A stretch of 64,000 nucleotides of DNA from Nitrospira sp. GTDB taxonomy: Bacteria > Nitrospirota > Nitrospiria > Nitrospirales > Nitrospiraceae. The translations under genes were made by a program, and so were the position numbers. The notes below the pieces were generated by a model that did not search any database, was not told where the DNA came from, and saw only the letters and a program-made list of their open reading frames with translations. Where the stretch lies: the NCBI GenBank assembly GCA_030123605.1, contig CP126123.1, positions 372,001 through 436,000 on the forward strand. Reading direction: 5' to 3'. Within the stretch, counting starts at the first letter, position 1. Each line of letters starts with the position of its first letter. Of the stretch, positions 51,515 through 60,397 are shown piece by piece.

Positions 51515-52513
51515 ATGATGGATGAGACGATGGGATCGACGGGGATGAACGAACGGTTGTCCGTCATCATCTGCAGCAAGGATCGCCGCAGGGACCTAGA
51601 GCGGGCGATCGAGTCCGTGCGGCGGTCCGGACCGATGGCCGCCTCGGCAGAACTGGTGGTGGTCGAGGAGGGCGATCGTTCGGAGCCGCTGTCGGGCGTC
51701 CAGTATGTTCACCTCCCCAGGCACCACCGCGGATTCGGCTATGCGCGGAATGTGGCGATCAAGGCAGCGACGGGAAGTCTGTTGTTGTTTCTCGACGACG
51801 ATTGCGAGGCGGCGGTAGGATGGGCCGAAGCGCTGGTCACGCCCTTTCAGCAATCGTCTGACATTCTCGGAGTCGCCGGCGCCGTCGCCGTTAAACATTG
51901 CGGCCTCGTCGGTTACGCGGAACATATTCTCGGCTTTCCCGGCGGCGGGCTGCGCTATGTCCATGAGGCGCAGGGGCGGGTCGTTCCCACGGCATATTTG
52001 TCTACCTGCAACTGTGCCTATCGTCGAACCGCCTTGGAACAGATCGGAGGATTCCCGGAGGAAGCGAAGGCCGGCAGCGAAGATGCGTTGGTGGCGGAGC
52101 GCCTGTCGCATCTGGGAACCTGTCTCTACAACCCGCAGGCCGTCGTCTATCATCGCACCCGTGATCGGCTCGGCGCAGTCCTGTGCTGGTTCGTGCGGCG
52201 CGGATTCAGCGAGATGGCGTCTCTATCGCATCGCCGCGATCGGCGGTCCTATCGTTGGTATCTGCTCCGCAGTTCCTGGACCATCCGGGTGACCCTGTTG
52301 ACGGTGCTGGTCGTCGGCGTTCCGCCGCTGCTCATGCTGGCGCCCTTTGGAATGGTGCTCTATTATGCGGCCATGCTCTTGCGCTTCCGCTTTGCTCGTC
52401 TCTATCCCACCCATCGGAGCGCCTGGTGGCTGGTTCCCCTGGTAAAACTCACCATGGACACCGGCCATGAATTGGGTCGATGGAAATTCATCCTGGCAGG
52501 AGGCAGGACATGA
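51515..52513 (+). CDS. glycosyltransferase, GT2-like
   Basis: A 332-residue GT-A protein: LSVIICSKDRRRDLERAIES, GFGYARNVAIKAATGSLLLF (partly quoted) and LDDDCEAAVGW with a DDD metal motif. The C-terminal part has a hydrophobic helix near 270-295, like its upstream neighbour. The ATG pair at 51515/51518 both fit. Its stop overlaps the next start as ATGA. Confidence 0.88.
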   Translation: MMDETMGSTGMNERLSVIICSKDRRRDLERAIESVRRSGPMAASAELVVVEEGDRSEPLSGVQYVHLPRHHRGFGYARNVAIKAATGSLLLFLDDDCEAAVGWAEALVTPFQQSSDILGVAGAVAVKHCGLVGYAEHILGFPGGGLRYVHEAQGRVVPTAYLSTCNCAYRRTALEQIGGFPEEAKAGSEDALVAERLSHLGTCLYNPQAVVYHRTRDRLGAVLCWFVRRGFSEMASLSHRRDRRSYRWYLLRSSWTIRVTLLTVLVVGVPPLLMLAPFGMVLYYAAMLLRFRFARLYPTHRSAWWLVPLVKLTMDTGHELGRWKFILAGGRT

Positions 52514-53625
52514 CCGCGTCACCGGTCCTGTTCCTCTCGAATCACGGTCCTATCGTGGGCGGAGGGGAGATCAGCCTGCTGACCCTGATGACGGCCCTCG
52601 ACCAGACGCGCTGGCGCCCGCTTTTGGTGGTTCCTGAAGAGGGTCGGGTTGCGGACGAGGCTCGCGTTGCCGGCATTCCCACCTGGGTGATTCCGTTCCC
52701 CACTCTCAAGAAACCGCAGAGGGCGTTGTTCAGCACGGTCGGTGACCTTCGTTCCCTCATGCTGGCTCAGAACGTCAGGATCGTCCATGCCAACGGTTCA
52801 CGCGCCATGGTCTATGGAGGTCTCGCCGGCCGCTTTGCAGGCAAGCCGGTGATGTGGCATGTGCGGATCGCGGATAAGGACGGTTGGCTGGATCGAGGTC
52901 TGGCCCGTATGGCCGCGCGCATCATCGTGAACTCCGAGGCGGTTCGACGGCGATTTCCCTGGATGCCGAATGCCAAGGTACGACGCATTCATAACGGCAT
53001 CGACCTCGCGCGGTTTGTTCCGCAGGAGCCTCCCGCATCGTTGCGTACCGCCCTGGGGCTAGCGGTTCAAGATCGTGTCGTCGTCAGCGTCGGTCGATTC
53101 GTACCGTTCAAGGGGTATGACATCTTGATCGAGGCCGCAGCCTTGCTCCATCAGACGGAGCCGCGGCTTCATTGGGTGTTGGTCGGGGACGGGGAGCAAC
53201 GTGAGAGGCTTGTCGAACGAAGTGCCGCTCACGGCCTGTCCTCTCAAATACATTTTGTCGGGTGGAAAGATGATGTGCGGCAGTGGCTGGCGCTCGGTGA
53301 TCTTTTCGTCCTTCCGTCGTTGGCCGAACATTTCGGTCGTGTCGTCGTGGAAGCCATGGCGATGGGCAAGCCGGTGGTCGCCACCGATGCCGGTGGGGTG
53401 CCGGAAATCGTGGCGCATGGAGAAACCGGTCTGCTTGTTCCTCCCGGCGATGCGGATCGGCTGGCCGGGGCCGTTCTGCACCTGCTGCATCACCAGGCGG
53501 AGCTCACCCGTTGCGGAACGGCGGGCCGGCAGCGGGCCGAGCGACATTTCAGCCTGACCGGCCACGCCAAAGTAGTCGAAGCAATCTATGAAGAATTGAT
53601 CGAGGCCTCTTGTGCGGCAGCCTGA
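52510..53625 (+). CDS. glycosyltransferase, GT4-like
   Basis: A 371-residue GT-B protein: LFLSNHGPIVGGGEISLLTL at the N-terminus, VVSVGRFVPFKGYDILIEAA and FVLPSLAEHFGRVVVEAMAM in the donor half. The last includes the ExxxxxxxE pair of retaining GT4 enzymes. Start at ATG 52510, preceded by AGGAGG with 6 bases, rather than the upstream ATG 52480. It overlaps the previous gene by 4 bases. Confidence 0.92.
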   Translation: MTASPVLFLSNHGPIVGGGEISLLTLMTALDQTRWRPLLVVPEEGRVADEARVAGIPTWVIPFPTLKKPQRALFSTVGDLRSLMLAQNVRIVHANGSRAMVYGGLAGRFAGKPVMWHVRIADKDGWLDRGLARMAARIIVNSEAVRRRFPWMPNAKVRRIHNGIDLARFVPQEPPASLRTALGLAVQDRVVVSVGRFVPFKGYDILIEAAALLHQTEPRLHWVLVGDGEQRERLVERSAAHGLSSQIHFVGWKDDVRQWLALGDLFVLPSLAEHFGRVVVEAMAMGKPVVATDAGGVPEIVAHGETGLLVPPGDADRLAGAVLHLLHHQAELTRCGTAGRQRAERHFSLTGHAKVVEAIYEELIEASCAAA

Positions 53626-53664
53626 AACAGGCACGGATTCTCGACAAGGGGATAACATGGCGGC

Positions 53665-54777
53665 ATGATGCACCTGGGCATCGATGGACGGGAATTGGTC
53701 GCCGGTGTCCGTACCGGAATCGGCCGGTACCTGCGGGAGGTTCTATTGGCCGCGTCTGCACGGGGTTGGCAGTGCACTTTGTATGGAGATCAGCGCACCG
53801 ACGTCGAAGGGCTTCCTCCCCATGTAAGGACCAGGGTGATGCAGCAGGGTTGGACTCAGTGGTGGGACCAGGTGAGTTTACCCCTGCAATTGGTTCGGGA
53901 TCGCGTCTCGGTCTTCTTATCCCCCTACTACAAGGGACCGGTGATCGCCGGCTGCCCGGTCGTCTTGACCATCCATGACCTGTTCTTCATCGGTTATCCC
54001 GGCAGACCACGCCCGTTCTACGATCTGATGATGACCGGGCTCGGTAGATTGTATGCAAACCGCGCCGCGAAGATCATCGCGGACTCCGACTATTCGAAAC
54101 AGGCCATCGTCGAGCGACTGGCGGTCGCGCCGTCGAAAGTCACCGTGATTCCCCTGGCGGTCGGGCGGGAATTTATTCCGCAACCGCTCACGCCGCGCAT
54201 CCGCGACACCTATCGACTGCGCGACCCCTATGTGCTCTATGTCGGGAATTTCAAGCCGCACAAGAATCTTCCGCGCCTCCTGCAGGCCTATGCGGCCCTG
54301 CCTGCTGCCTTGCGGACCCGTTATCAATTGGTGTTGGCCGGAGGAGACGGTGAAAACCGACCGGCCGTCGAACGGACGGTGCGACGACTGAACATCATCG
54401 ATCGGGTCGTTCTGCCTGGTGTGATCGATGATCGTGACCTGCCCGCCCTCTACAGCGGCTGTTCGTTGTTCGTACTGCCGTCCCTCTGCGAAGGGTTCGG
54501 CCTTCCGGCACTGGAAGCCATGGCCTGTGGGGCACCGGTGGCTGTTGCCGACCGGGCGGCGATTCCGGAGGTGGTCGGCACAGCAGGATTGCTCTTCGAT
54601 CCGGAAGAGAAGGCTTCCATCACAGCGGCGCTGAGTCATGCCTTGTCCAGCGAGGGAGTTCGTAACCGTCTCCGTCGAGAAGGACAGGAGCGGGCACAGG
54701 CATTCGGTCCGGCGAAAACCAGTGAATTGGTCCTCGCGCTGCTGGAGGAGGCCTGTGTGTTGAGGATTGCGGCGTGA
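53665..54777 (+). CDS. glycosyltransferase, GT4-like
   Basis: A 370-residue GT-B protein: GIDGRELVAGVRTGIGRYLR, then VLTIHDLFFIGYPG, LYVGNFKPHKNLPRLLQAYA and LFVLPSLCEGFGLPALEAMA. It is closely similar in layout to the gene at 46614, including the tight GIGRYLR segment, suggesting related donors. It is followed by a possible terminator and a new start signal, the only visible break in the locus. Confidence 0.92.
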   Translation: MMHLGIDGRELVAGVRTGIGRYLREVLLAASARGWQCTLYGDQRTDVEGLPPHVRTRVMQQGWTQWWDQVSLPLQLVRDRVSVFLSPYYKGPVIAGCPVVLTIHDLFFIGYPGRPRPFYDLMMTGLGRLYANRAAKIIADSDYSKQAIVERLAVAPSKVTVIPLAVGREFIPQPLTPRIRDTYRLRDPYVLYVGNFKPHKNLPRLLQAYAALPAALRTRYQLVLAGGDGENRPAVERTVRRLNIIDRVVLPGVIDDRDLPALYSGCSLFVLPSLCEGFGLPALEAMACGAPVAVADRAAIPEVVGTAGLLFDPEEKASITAALSHALSSEGVRNRLRREGQERAQAFGPAKTSELVLALLEEACVLRIAA

Positions 54778-54817
54778 ACGTGAGGAGGACCGTTGTTTTG
54801 GAAACGCGATTCCGCTC

Positions 54818-54844
54818 GAACCTCCGACGGTTCTTTTTTACAAT
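54818..54844 (+). terminator. weak terminator with an overlapping -10-like box
   Basis: GAACC (54818-54822), a 6-base loop and GGTTC (54829-54833) followed by six T. TACAAT at 54839-54844 directly after it could be a -10 box for the next gene, but no -35 is seen. The stem is only 5 bp, so partial termination is the most that can be claimed. Confidence 0.4.
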
Positions 54845-54853
54845 TGTGACGGC

Positions 54854-55810
54854 ATGGAGTTCGACTGCGTAGTGACGCGTATGGGCATGACCGACATGGC
54901 CGAGCATGATCGAGAGCGAGCCGGCGTTTCGTCTCGCCTCACGCAGACCTGTGTCTGTGCCGATGGCGGACCGCTATGGGCCGAAGGGGATGGTTCCCAG
55001 GGCATACTCAGATGCAGCAGTTGCGACCTCCTCATGCGACAGGATCCGCAGCGGGACGACTTCACAGGATGGTACGAGCAACACTATTGGCAGGAATTTT
55101 TTGATGAGCAACAAGGGCTTGCCAGGAGCAATCTCTGGACCCACATCATGAATCGCATCGAGCGACTGATGTCCGGACGGGGGCTGCTGGTCGATGTCGG
55201 GTGCGGCGGGGGGGCTCTGCTGAGTCATTGTCGAGATCGTGGGTGGAACGGTATCGGCTTCGAACTGTCGCAAGCAGCGGTCCGATCAGCCTGCGCCCAG
55301 GGCCTCGATGTCCGCCGGCAAGGCTGGCCTCCCTGTCCTTTGCCCGACGCGACCGTTCAAGCAGTCACCTGCGTCAATGTGCTGGACCACCTGTCGCCAC
55401 CCTGTGACGCCCTGCAGGAGATGTGGCGGATCTTGCGTCCCGGCGGGTTGCTCTATCTGAGGGTGTCGAATGCACCGCTCCATGTCGGTCTCTCGAACAT
55501 CACGCGGCGACTGCAGTTGCCGGATTTGACCGTCATGCATCGGTATGGGTTCGGAAAACGGTCGCTCCATATTCACCTGCATCGCCTGGGGTTCCGCAAG
55601 ATCACGGTCCGTACGTCGCCTCCCACGCAAGCCGATGCCTATCGGCAGGGCGACGGGTTCGATAGGCCTCTGCGCCGCGTCTGCAAACAGACGGACCGGT
55701 TCCTGTATCGGATCGCGAAGAGTTTCGGCCTCGACCGCCTCGCCTGGGGGCTGTCGCTCGAAGCGACCGCAGTGAAGCCCGTCGGAGCGGGCGCGAGGGT
55801 GGACGGATGA
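54854..55810 (+). CDS. class I SAM-dependent methyltransferase with N-terminal cysteine motif
   Basis: About 318 residues. A short N-terminal segment has CVC and CSSC pairs (around residues 35-62) that could bind zinc, as in several sugar C-/O-methyltransferases. The central domain has GLLVDVGCGGGALLSHC as motif I and CVNVLDHLSPPC later. The start is uncertain: ATGs at 54854, 54881, 54887 and 54896 all fit; no clear ribosome binding site is present, and the frame is open up to 54767. It overlaps the next small gene. Confidence 0.8.
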   Translation: MEFDCVVTRMGMTDMAEHDRERAGVSSRLTQTCVCADGGPLWAEGDGSQGILRCSSCDLLMRQDPQRDDFTGWYEQHYWQEFFDEQQGLARSNLWTHIMNRIERLMSGRGLLVDVGCGGGALLSHCRDRGWNGIGFELSQAAVRSACAQGLDVRRQGWPPCPLPDATVQAVTCVNVLDHLSPPCDALQEMWRILRPGGLLYLRVSNAPLHVGLSNITRRLQLPDLTVMHRYGFGKRSLHIHLHRLGFRKITVRTSPPTQADAYRQGDGFDRPLRRVCKQTDRFLYRIAKSFGLDRLAWGLSLEATAVKPVGAGARVDG

Positions 55811-56016
55811 GAAGGAGATGGAAGAGGCGGCTCCGTTTCGGCGAGGTCGTCGTGGTCTTGTCCCTCGTGACCGCCGTACTTGCGCTCGCGTTGGCCCTGT
55901 TCCTCCGCTCCTATTATGACCAGAAGCCGCGTGGGTATCAGCCCTTGGACATGGTGCGGGGAAAACAGTTGGAACAGAAGCAGGGACTGGGGTCGCCGAT
56001 TTACCCGGATAAGTGA
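55807..56016 (+). CDS. small single-helix membrane protein
   Basis: A 69-residue protein with a very basic N-terminus (RRRWKRRLRF), one transmembrane helix (about 13-34) and a short C-terminal tail predicted to lie in the periplasm. It overlaps the previous stop as ATGA-like junction and ends 9 bases before asnB, so it is translated with the locus. Unknown role; it could be an assembly or anchoring subunit. Confidence 0.65.
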   Translation: MRRRWKRRLRFGEVVVVLSLVTAVLALALALFLRSYYDQKPRGYQPLDMVRGKQLEQKQGLGSPIYPDK

Positions 56017-56025
56017 CGGTCGTCA

Positions 56026-57957
56026 ATGTGTGGAATTTGCGGCCATAGCGGATCGGCGGACCCTGCGGTGCTCGACGGAATGTTACGGCGTCTCGTCCAC
56101 CGTGGCCCGGATGAAGAGGGGCGCTATCGGGATGCGGAGGTTGCGCTCGGGATCCGGCGACTTCGTGTGATCGATCCGGAAGGCGGCAGGCAACCGGCGC
56201 GGAACGAGAGCGGAACCGTTGTGGCCGTGATGAACGGGGAGATCTATAATTATCGCGAGTTGCGTGCGGAACTGATGCGGAAGGGCCATCGATTTACCTC
56301 GCAGTCCGATAGTGAAGTGTTGGTGCACCTCTACGAGGAAGAGGGAGAACAGGGGATTCACAAGCTGCGCGGCATGTTTGCCTATGCGCTCTGGGATCGA
56401 ACATGCAGCCGCCTCCTGTTGGTTCGCGACCGGATGGGGATCAAGCCGCTGTATTACGCCTCCATGTCGATGCCGGGCGGACGGCAGGCCGTCGCCTTCG
56501 CTTCCGAATTGCCTTCGCTGCGGTCGGCATTGGCCGACAGTCGAATTCGCCCACGAGCGCTGGCCGACTACCTCACCTATCTGTACATCCCAGGACCGGC
56601 CACCATCTATGAAGGGGTGTTCGAGGTGAAGCCGGGTGAGCTGGTACGGATCGAACGGGGAAGGGTGCAGGTCGAACGTTATTGGAGACCGGAACCGGTA
56701 CCGGTGACGGAGCGGCGGATAGATAAGGGGCAGGCCGTCGAACAGTTGCGCGAACTGCTTCGGGAAACGGTCCGCGCCCATTTGGTGAGCGATGTTCCGT
56801 TGGGTCTGTTTCTGTCGGGTGGTTTGGATTCAGGCACCCTGTTGGCGTTCATGCGGCAGGTTGCCGGAGCGCGCATCAAGACCTTTTCAATCGGTTACGA
56901 CGATCCTGCCGACGCCTCCTATGATGAATTGAATCGGGCTTGCAGGCTGGCCGGCCATTTTGATACCGACCATGTGGCAGTACGTATCAAGCCGGACGTG
57001 ACCTCGCTGCTTCCGGCCGTGGTGCGCGGCATGGCGGAGCCCTTCGCGGACTCCTGCGCGATTCCGACCTATCTCGTCTCCGAACTGGCGAGGCGTAGCG
57101 TGACGGTCGCCCTCTCCGGCATCGGGGGTGACGAGCTCTTCGGTGGCTATCCCCGGTACCTCGGCCTTCGGGCTGCCGGTCTGTACGGGAGATTGCCCTC
57201 GGCCCTCCGTGGTTGGATCGGTGAATTCCTCGGACCGGCCATTCCGGAAGGAACCGGCAGCCGCGACCCCTTCGGCCGCATCCGGCGCTTTCTGCTCGAC
57301 GGCGGGCTTCCCATGGCCGAACAGTATGTGCGCTGGATGACGTTTCTTCCGCGCGAATGGGGGGCGGCGGCCTTCAACGCGGAGTGGCTTGCCGCAACCG
57401 GCATCGGTGAAGGTGATGACTCGCGTCAGACGGCGTTCGATCGCTGGCCGTCGCAAGATCCGACCGACCGGGCCGCTGGCCTGGATCTGCAGACCTATTT
57501 GCCCGACGATTTGCTGCGCATGGCCGATCGCATGAGCATGCACCATTCCCTCGAGGTGCGCGTTCCCTATTGCGATCATCTGCTGCTGGAATTCGCCCAG
57601 ACCTTGTCTCCGGCCCTGCGGTTTTCACGATGGCGACTCAAGGGGTTTCTGCGGGATGCCGTGCGGTCGCTGTTGCCGGCGGAGGTGGTCGATGGGCCTA
57701 AATACGGGTTCCGTATTCCACTCGCCCGCTGGTTGCGGGAGGACTTGAAACCGATGGTGCAGGATCTCTTGACGGAGTCCCGAATGAAGCAGCGCGGCGA
57801 TGTGAATCCTGCTTATATCAGCTGGGTGCTGGCTGAACATCAGAGCGGCAGGCGTAACTTTGCCGACCAGATCTACGCTCTGTTGGTGCTGGAATTGTGG
57901 CAGCGAGAACAGGTAGCCCTGCCGGTGTCGGTCGCAACGAACGGAGTGGCTCGGTGA
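56026..57957 (+). CDS. asnB: asparagine synthetase, glutamine-hydrolysing (AsnB family)
   Basis: A 643-residue class II glutamine amidotransferase. The N-terminal nucleophile is C2 in MCGICGHSG, with RGPDEEG and MNGEIYNYREL as further GATase signatures. The C-terminal synthetase domain has the PP-loop SGGLDS at 264-269 and the SGIGGDELFGGYPRY block. Paralogues within surface-polysaccharide loci are thought to amidate uronic acids or related groups rather than make free asparagine; either is possible. It overlaps the next gene as GTGA. Confidence 0.93.
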   Translation: MCGICGHSGSADPAVLDGMLRRLVHRGPDEEGRYRDAEVALGIRRLRVIDPEGGRQPARNESGTVVAVMNGEIYNYRELRAELMRKGHRFTSQSDSEVLVHLYEEEGEQGIHKLRGMFAYALWDRTCSRLLLVRDRMGIKPLYYASMSMPGGRQAVAFASELPSLRSALADSRIRPRALADYLTYLYIPGPATIYEGVFEVKPGELVRIERGRVQVERYWRPEPVPVTERRIDKGQAVEQLRELLRETVRAHLVSDVPLGLFLSGGLDSGTLLAFMRQVAGARIKTFSIGYDDPADASYDELNRACRLAGHFDTDHVAVRIKPDVTSLLPAVVRGMAEPFADSCAIPTYLVSELARRSVTVALSGIGGDELFGGYPRYLGLRAAGLYGRLPSALRGWIGEFLGPAIPEGTGSRDPFGRIRRFLLDGGLPMAEQYVRWMTFLPREWGAAAFNAEWLAATGIGEGDDSRQTAFDRWPSQDPTDRAAGLDLQTYLPDDLLRMADRMSMHHSLEVRVPYCDHLLLEFAQTLSPALRFSRWRLKGFLRDAVRSLLPAEVVDGPKYGFRIPLARWLREDLKPMVQDLLTESRMKQRGDVNPAYISWVLAEHQSGRRNFADQIYALLVLELWQREQVALPVSVATNGVAR

Positions 57958-59186
57958 AGGTCGTCATGTTTGCGGAAGTCTCTGCGGAACGCGTGATCGG
58001 CGGCGCGGAACGCGTCTTGCGGCATCAGGCGCTGGGGTTGCGCGCGCGAGGTCATGAGGTCATTCTCATCACCAGGGCGAGCCGTGAGGAGGATTCCGAA
58101 CAGGCGGACATCGAGGGAGTCGCAGAACATCGCTATCAGGTCGATCGCAGGACTGAACTGTCCTTCGTCGCCTCGACGCTTCAACGATCGGTGGCAGCCT
58201 TCGACCGGGCTACCGAGGCGGCGCCGATCGACGTGGCGATCATTCATCAAGCGTTGGCCGGACTCGGTACTATGCTGCAACGTCCTCGACAGGTCCAAGC
58301 CTGGACCTACATGTGCCTGTCCCTGGCCCATGAAGAATTCATGACGAGGGTGGCAACGGGAGCGGGGACCGGTGCCCGGTTGCGTTGGACGACCAATGCA
58401 AGGGTGAGGCAGGGGATCGAGCGATTCGTCATACGTCGTTGCCGGAGCGTGGTCGTCTTGAGCGAGTTCATGCGCCGGCGCATCATGGAGGTCCATGGGA
58501 TTCCCGCCCAACGGATCAGCCTGATTCCCGGCGCCGTCGATCCGCAACAATTCATGCCTCCTCTTTCCAGGGCAGACGTGCGACGGGCCCTCGAACTCAC
58601 AGGGGAACAGACCGTGCTCTTCACCGTCCGCAATCTGGTGCCCCGCATGGGGATTGAACATTTGATCGATGCGGTCGTCGGCCTCAGAGAACGACATCCG
58701 ACTCTGTTAGTCTTGATCGGCGGTGAGGGACCTCTCCGGGGTGCCCTGGAGGCACGCATCGCTCGATATGGTTTCGAGCGACAGGTGCGACTGTTGGGAT
58801 TCGTCCCCGAAGCTCTCTTGCAACAGTATTACCAGGCTGCAGATCTCGTCGTGATGCCGACCCTGCAGCTGGAGGGATTCGGTCTCGTCACGGTTGAGGC
58901 CATGGCCTGCGGGACCCCGGTTCTTTCGACGCCTGTGGCAGCACTTCCCGAGGTCGTCGGGCGCCTCGATCCGCTGTTGGTGGCGGAGGGCACGGATGGA
59001 ACGGCGCTGGCGAAGGCGATCGATCGCATACTCACCCGGTTCCGTTCCGATCCCGCCGAGCACAGTCGCCTCTCGCTCAAGGGGAGACGGCTGGTGGAGC
59101 AGGTTTACAATTGGGATCGTCATTGTGGAGAGTTGGACCAGGCGTTCTCGCACCTCGTTCGTAAGAAAATGGGGCAGGCTGCGTAG
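57954..59186 (+). CDS. glycosyltransferase, GT4-like
   Basis: A 410-residue GT-B protein starting VKVVMFAEVSAERVIGGAER. The donor half has LFTVRNLVPRMGIEHLIDAV, LLGFVPEALLQQYYQAAD and LVVMPTLQLEGFGLVTVEAM, with the two family glutamates. Start: GTG at 57954, overlapping the asnB stop. Confidence 0.9.
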   Translation: MKVVMFAEVSAERVIGGAERVLRHQALGLRARGHEVILITRASREEDSEQADIEGVAEHRYQVDRRTELSFVASTLQRSVAAFDRATEAAPIDVAIIHQALAGLGTMLQRPRQVQAWTYMCLSLAHEEFMTRVATGAGTGARLRWTTNARVRQGIERFVIRRCRSVVVLSEFMRRRIMEVHGIPAQRISLIPGAVDPQQFMPPLSRADVRRALELTGEQTVLFTVRNLVPRMGIEHLIDAVVGLRERHPTLLVLIGGEGPLRGALEARIARYGFERQVRLLGFVPEALLQQYYQAADLVVMPTLQLEGFGLVTVEAMACGTPVLSTPVAALPEVVGRLDPLLVAEGTDGTALAKAIDRILTRFRSDPAEHSRLSLKGRRLVEQVYNWDRHCGELDQAFSHLVRKKMGQAA

Positions 59187-59188
59187 CG

Positions 59189-60397
59189 GTGAGACAGATG
59201 GAGAGGGAACCCCATCGCATCATTCACGTCATCACAAGGTTGGACCATGGTGGTTCGGCAGAGAACACTATGCTGACGGCGCTCGGCCACGACAAGACCC
59301 GCTTCACTCCGATGGTCGTGGCAGGATTGCCCGGACGGTGGGATGCGCAGGGTGGCCAAGCCGCCACCGATACTAATTGCCGCAGGCTGGATCGATGCGG
59401 GATCCGTCGGCGGTTGCTTCCGACACTCGTCCGCCCGATCAGTCCGTGGGCGGATCTGCAGACCTTTTGGTCGTTGATCGTCCTGTTCCGTCGCGAGAAG
59501 CCCGCGTTGGTCCATACCCACACGTCGAAGGCCGGCCTGCTGGGGCGACTCGCAGCCAGGATCTCCGGGGTACCGGCGGTGGTCCACACTCCTCACGGCC
59601 ATGTATTTTACGGCCACTTCAGTCCGCTGCTCAGCCGGCTCTTCCTCTTCATCGAACGGTTCCTCGGCCGTTTCACCCAGCGTCTTGTGGCGTTGACGGA
59701 ATCTGAACGTGAGGAACATCTTCAGCGCAAAGTGGGCCGGGCCGAAACCTTTGCGGTGATTCCCAGCGGCATCGATCTCAAACGGTTCAGGCGGCCGGTT
59801 TGGGAAGCCCGACAGAAGTCGGCTGTCTTCGATTGCCCGCCCGACTCGTTCGTGGTGGGCTCGGTCGGGTGGCTTACGGACATCAAGGGCCATCGGTATC
59901 TGGTCGAGGCCGTCGCCCGGTTGAGACAGGAATTTCCACACCTGCATGTGGTCGTTGTCGGCAGCGGTGGTCTCGGCCCGAATCTTGAACGACTGGCTGG
60001 GGAGCTTGGGGTACGGCACGCCCTGCACCTGGTCGGCCATCGCACCGATGTCGAGGTCTGTTTGCGCGGCATGGATCTGTTCGTCCTGCCGTCGTTGAAC
60101 GAAGGGATGGGGCGAGCGCTGGTCGAAGCGATGGCGGCCGGCTTGCCGGTCATTGCCACGAAGGTCGGCGGGGTCCCGGCCCTGATCGACCACGATCGCA
60201 CCGGTTTGTTGGTTCCTCCTGCCGATAGTGCGGCGCTTGCCGATGCCCTTCGTCTGTTGTTGCGTCGTCCCGAAGAAGCCGAACGACTCGGTCGAGCGGC
60301 GCAGGCGGCGGTCACGGAACGATTTTCTGCCGATTCGATGGTGCAGGCACTCGAACGGCTCTATCAGGAGACCTTGGTCGAGGCAGACGCATGGTGA
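59189..60397 (+). CDS. glycosyltransferase, GT4-like
   Basis: A 402-residue GT-B protein: HVITRLDHGGSAENTMLTAL, VHTHTSKAGLLGRLAARIS and TPHGHVFYGHF in the acceptor half, then LFVLPSLNEGMGRALVEAMA in the donor half. It starts 2 bases after the previous stop (GTG at 59189) and overlaps the next gene by 7 bases. Confidence 0.9.
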   Translation: MRQMEREPHRIIHVITRLDHGGSAENTMLTALGHDKTRFTPMVVAGLPGRWDAQGGQAATDTNCRRLDRCGIRRRLLPTLVRPISPWADLQTFWSLIVLFRREKPALVHTHTSKAGLLGRLAARISGVPAVVHTPHGHVFYGHFSPLLSRLFLFIERFLGRFTQRLVALTESEREEHLQRKVGRAETFAVIPSGIDLKRFRRPVWEARQKSAVFDCPPDSFVVGSVGWLTDIKGHRYLVEAVARLRQEFPHLHVVVVGSGGLGPNLERLAGELGVRHALHLVGHRTDVEVCLRGMDLFVLPSLNEGMGRALVEAMAAGLPVIATKVGGVPALIDHDRTGLLVPPADSAALADALRLLLRRPEEAERLGRAAQAAVTERFSADSMVQALERLYQETLVEADAW

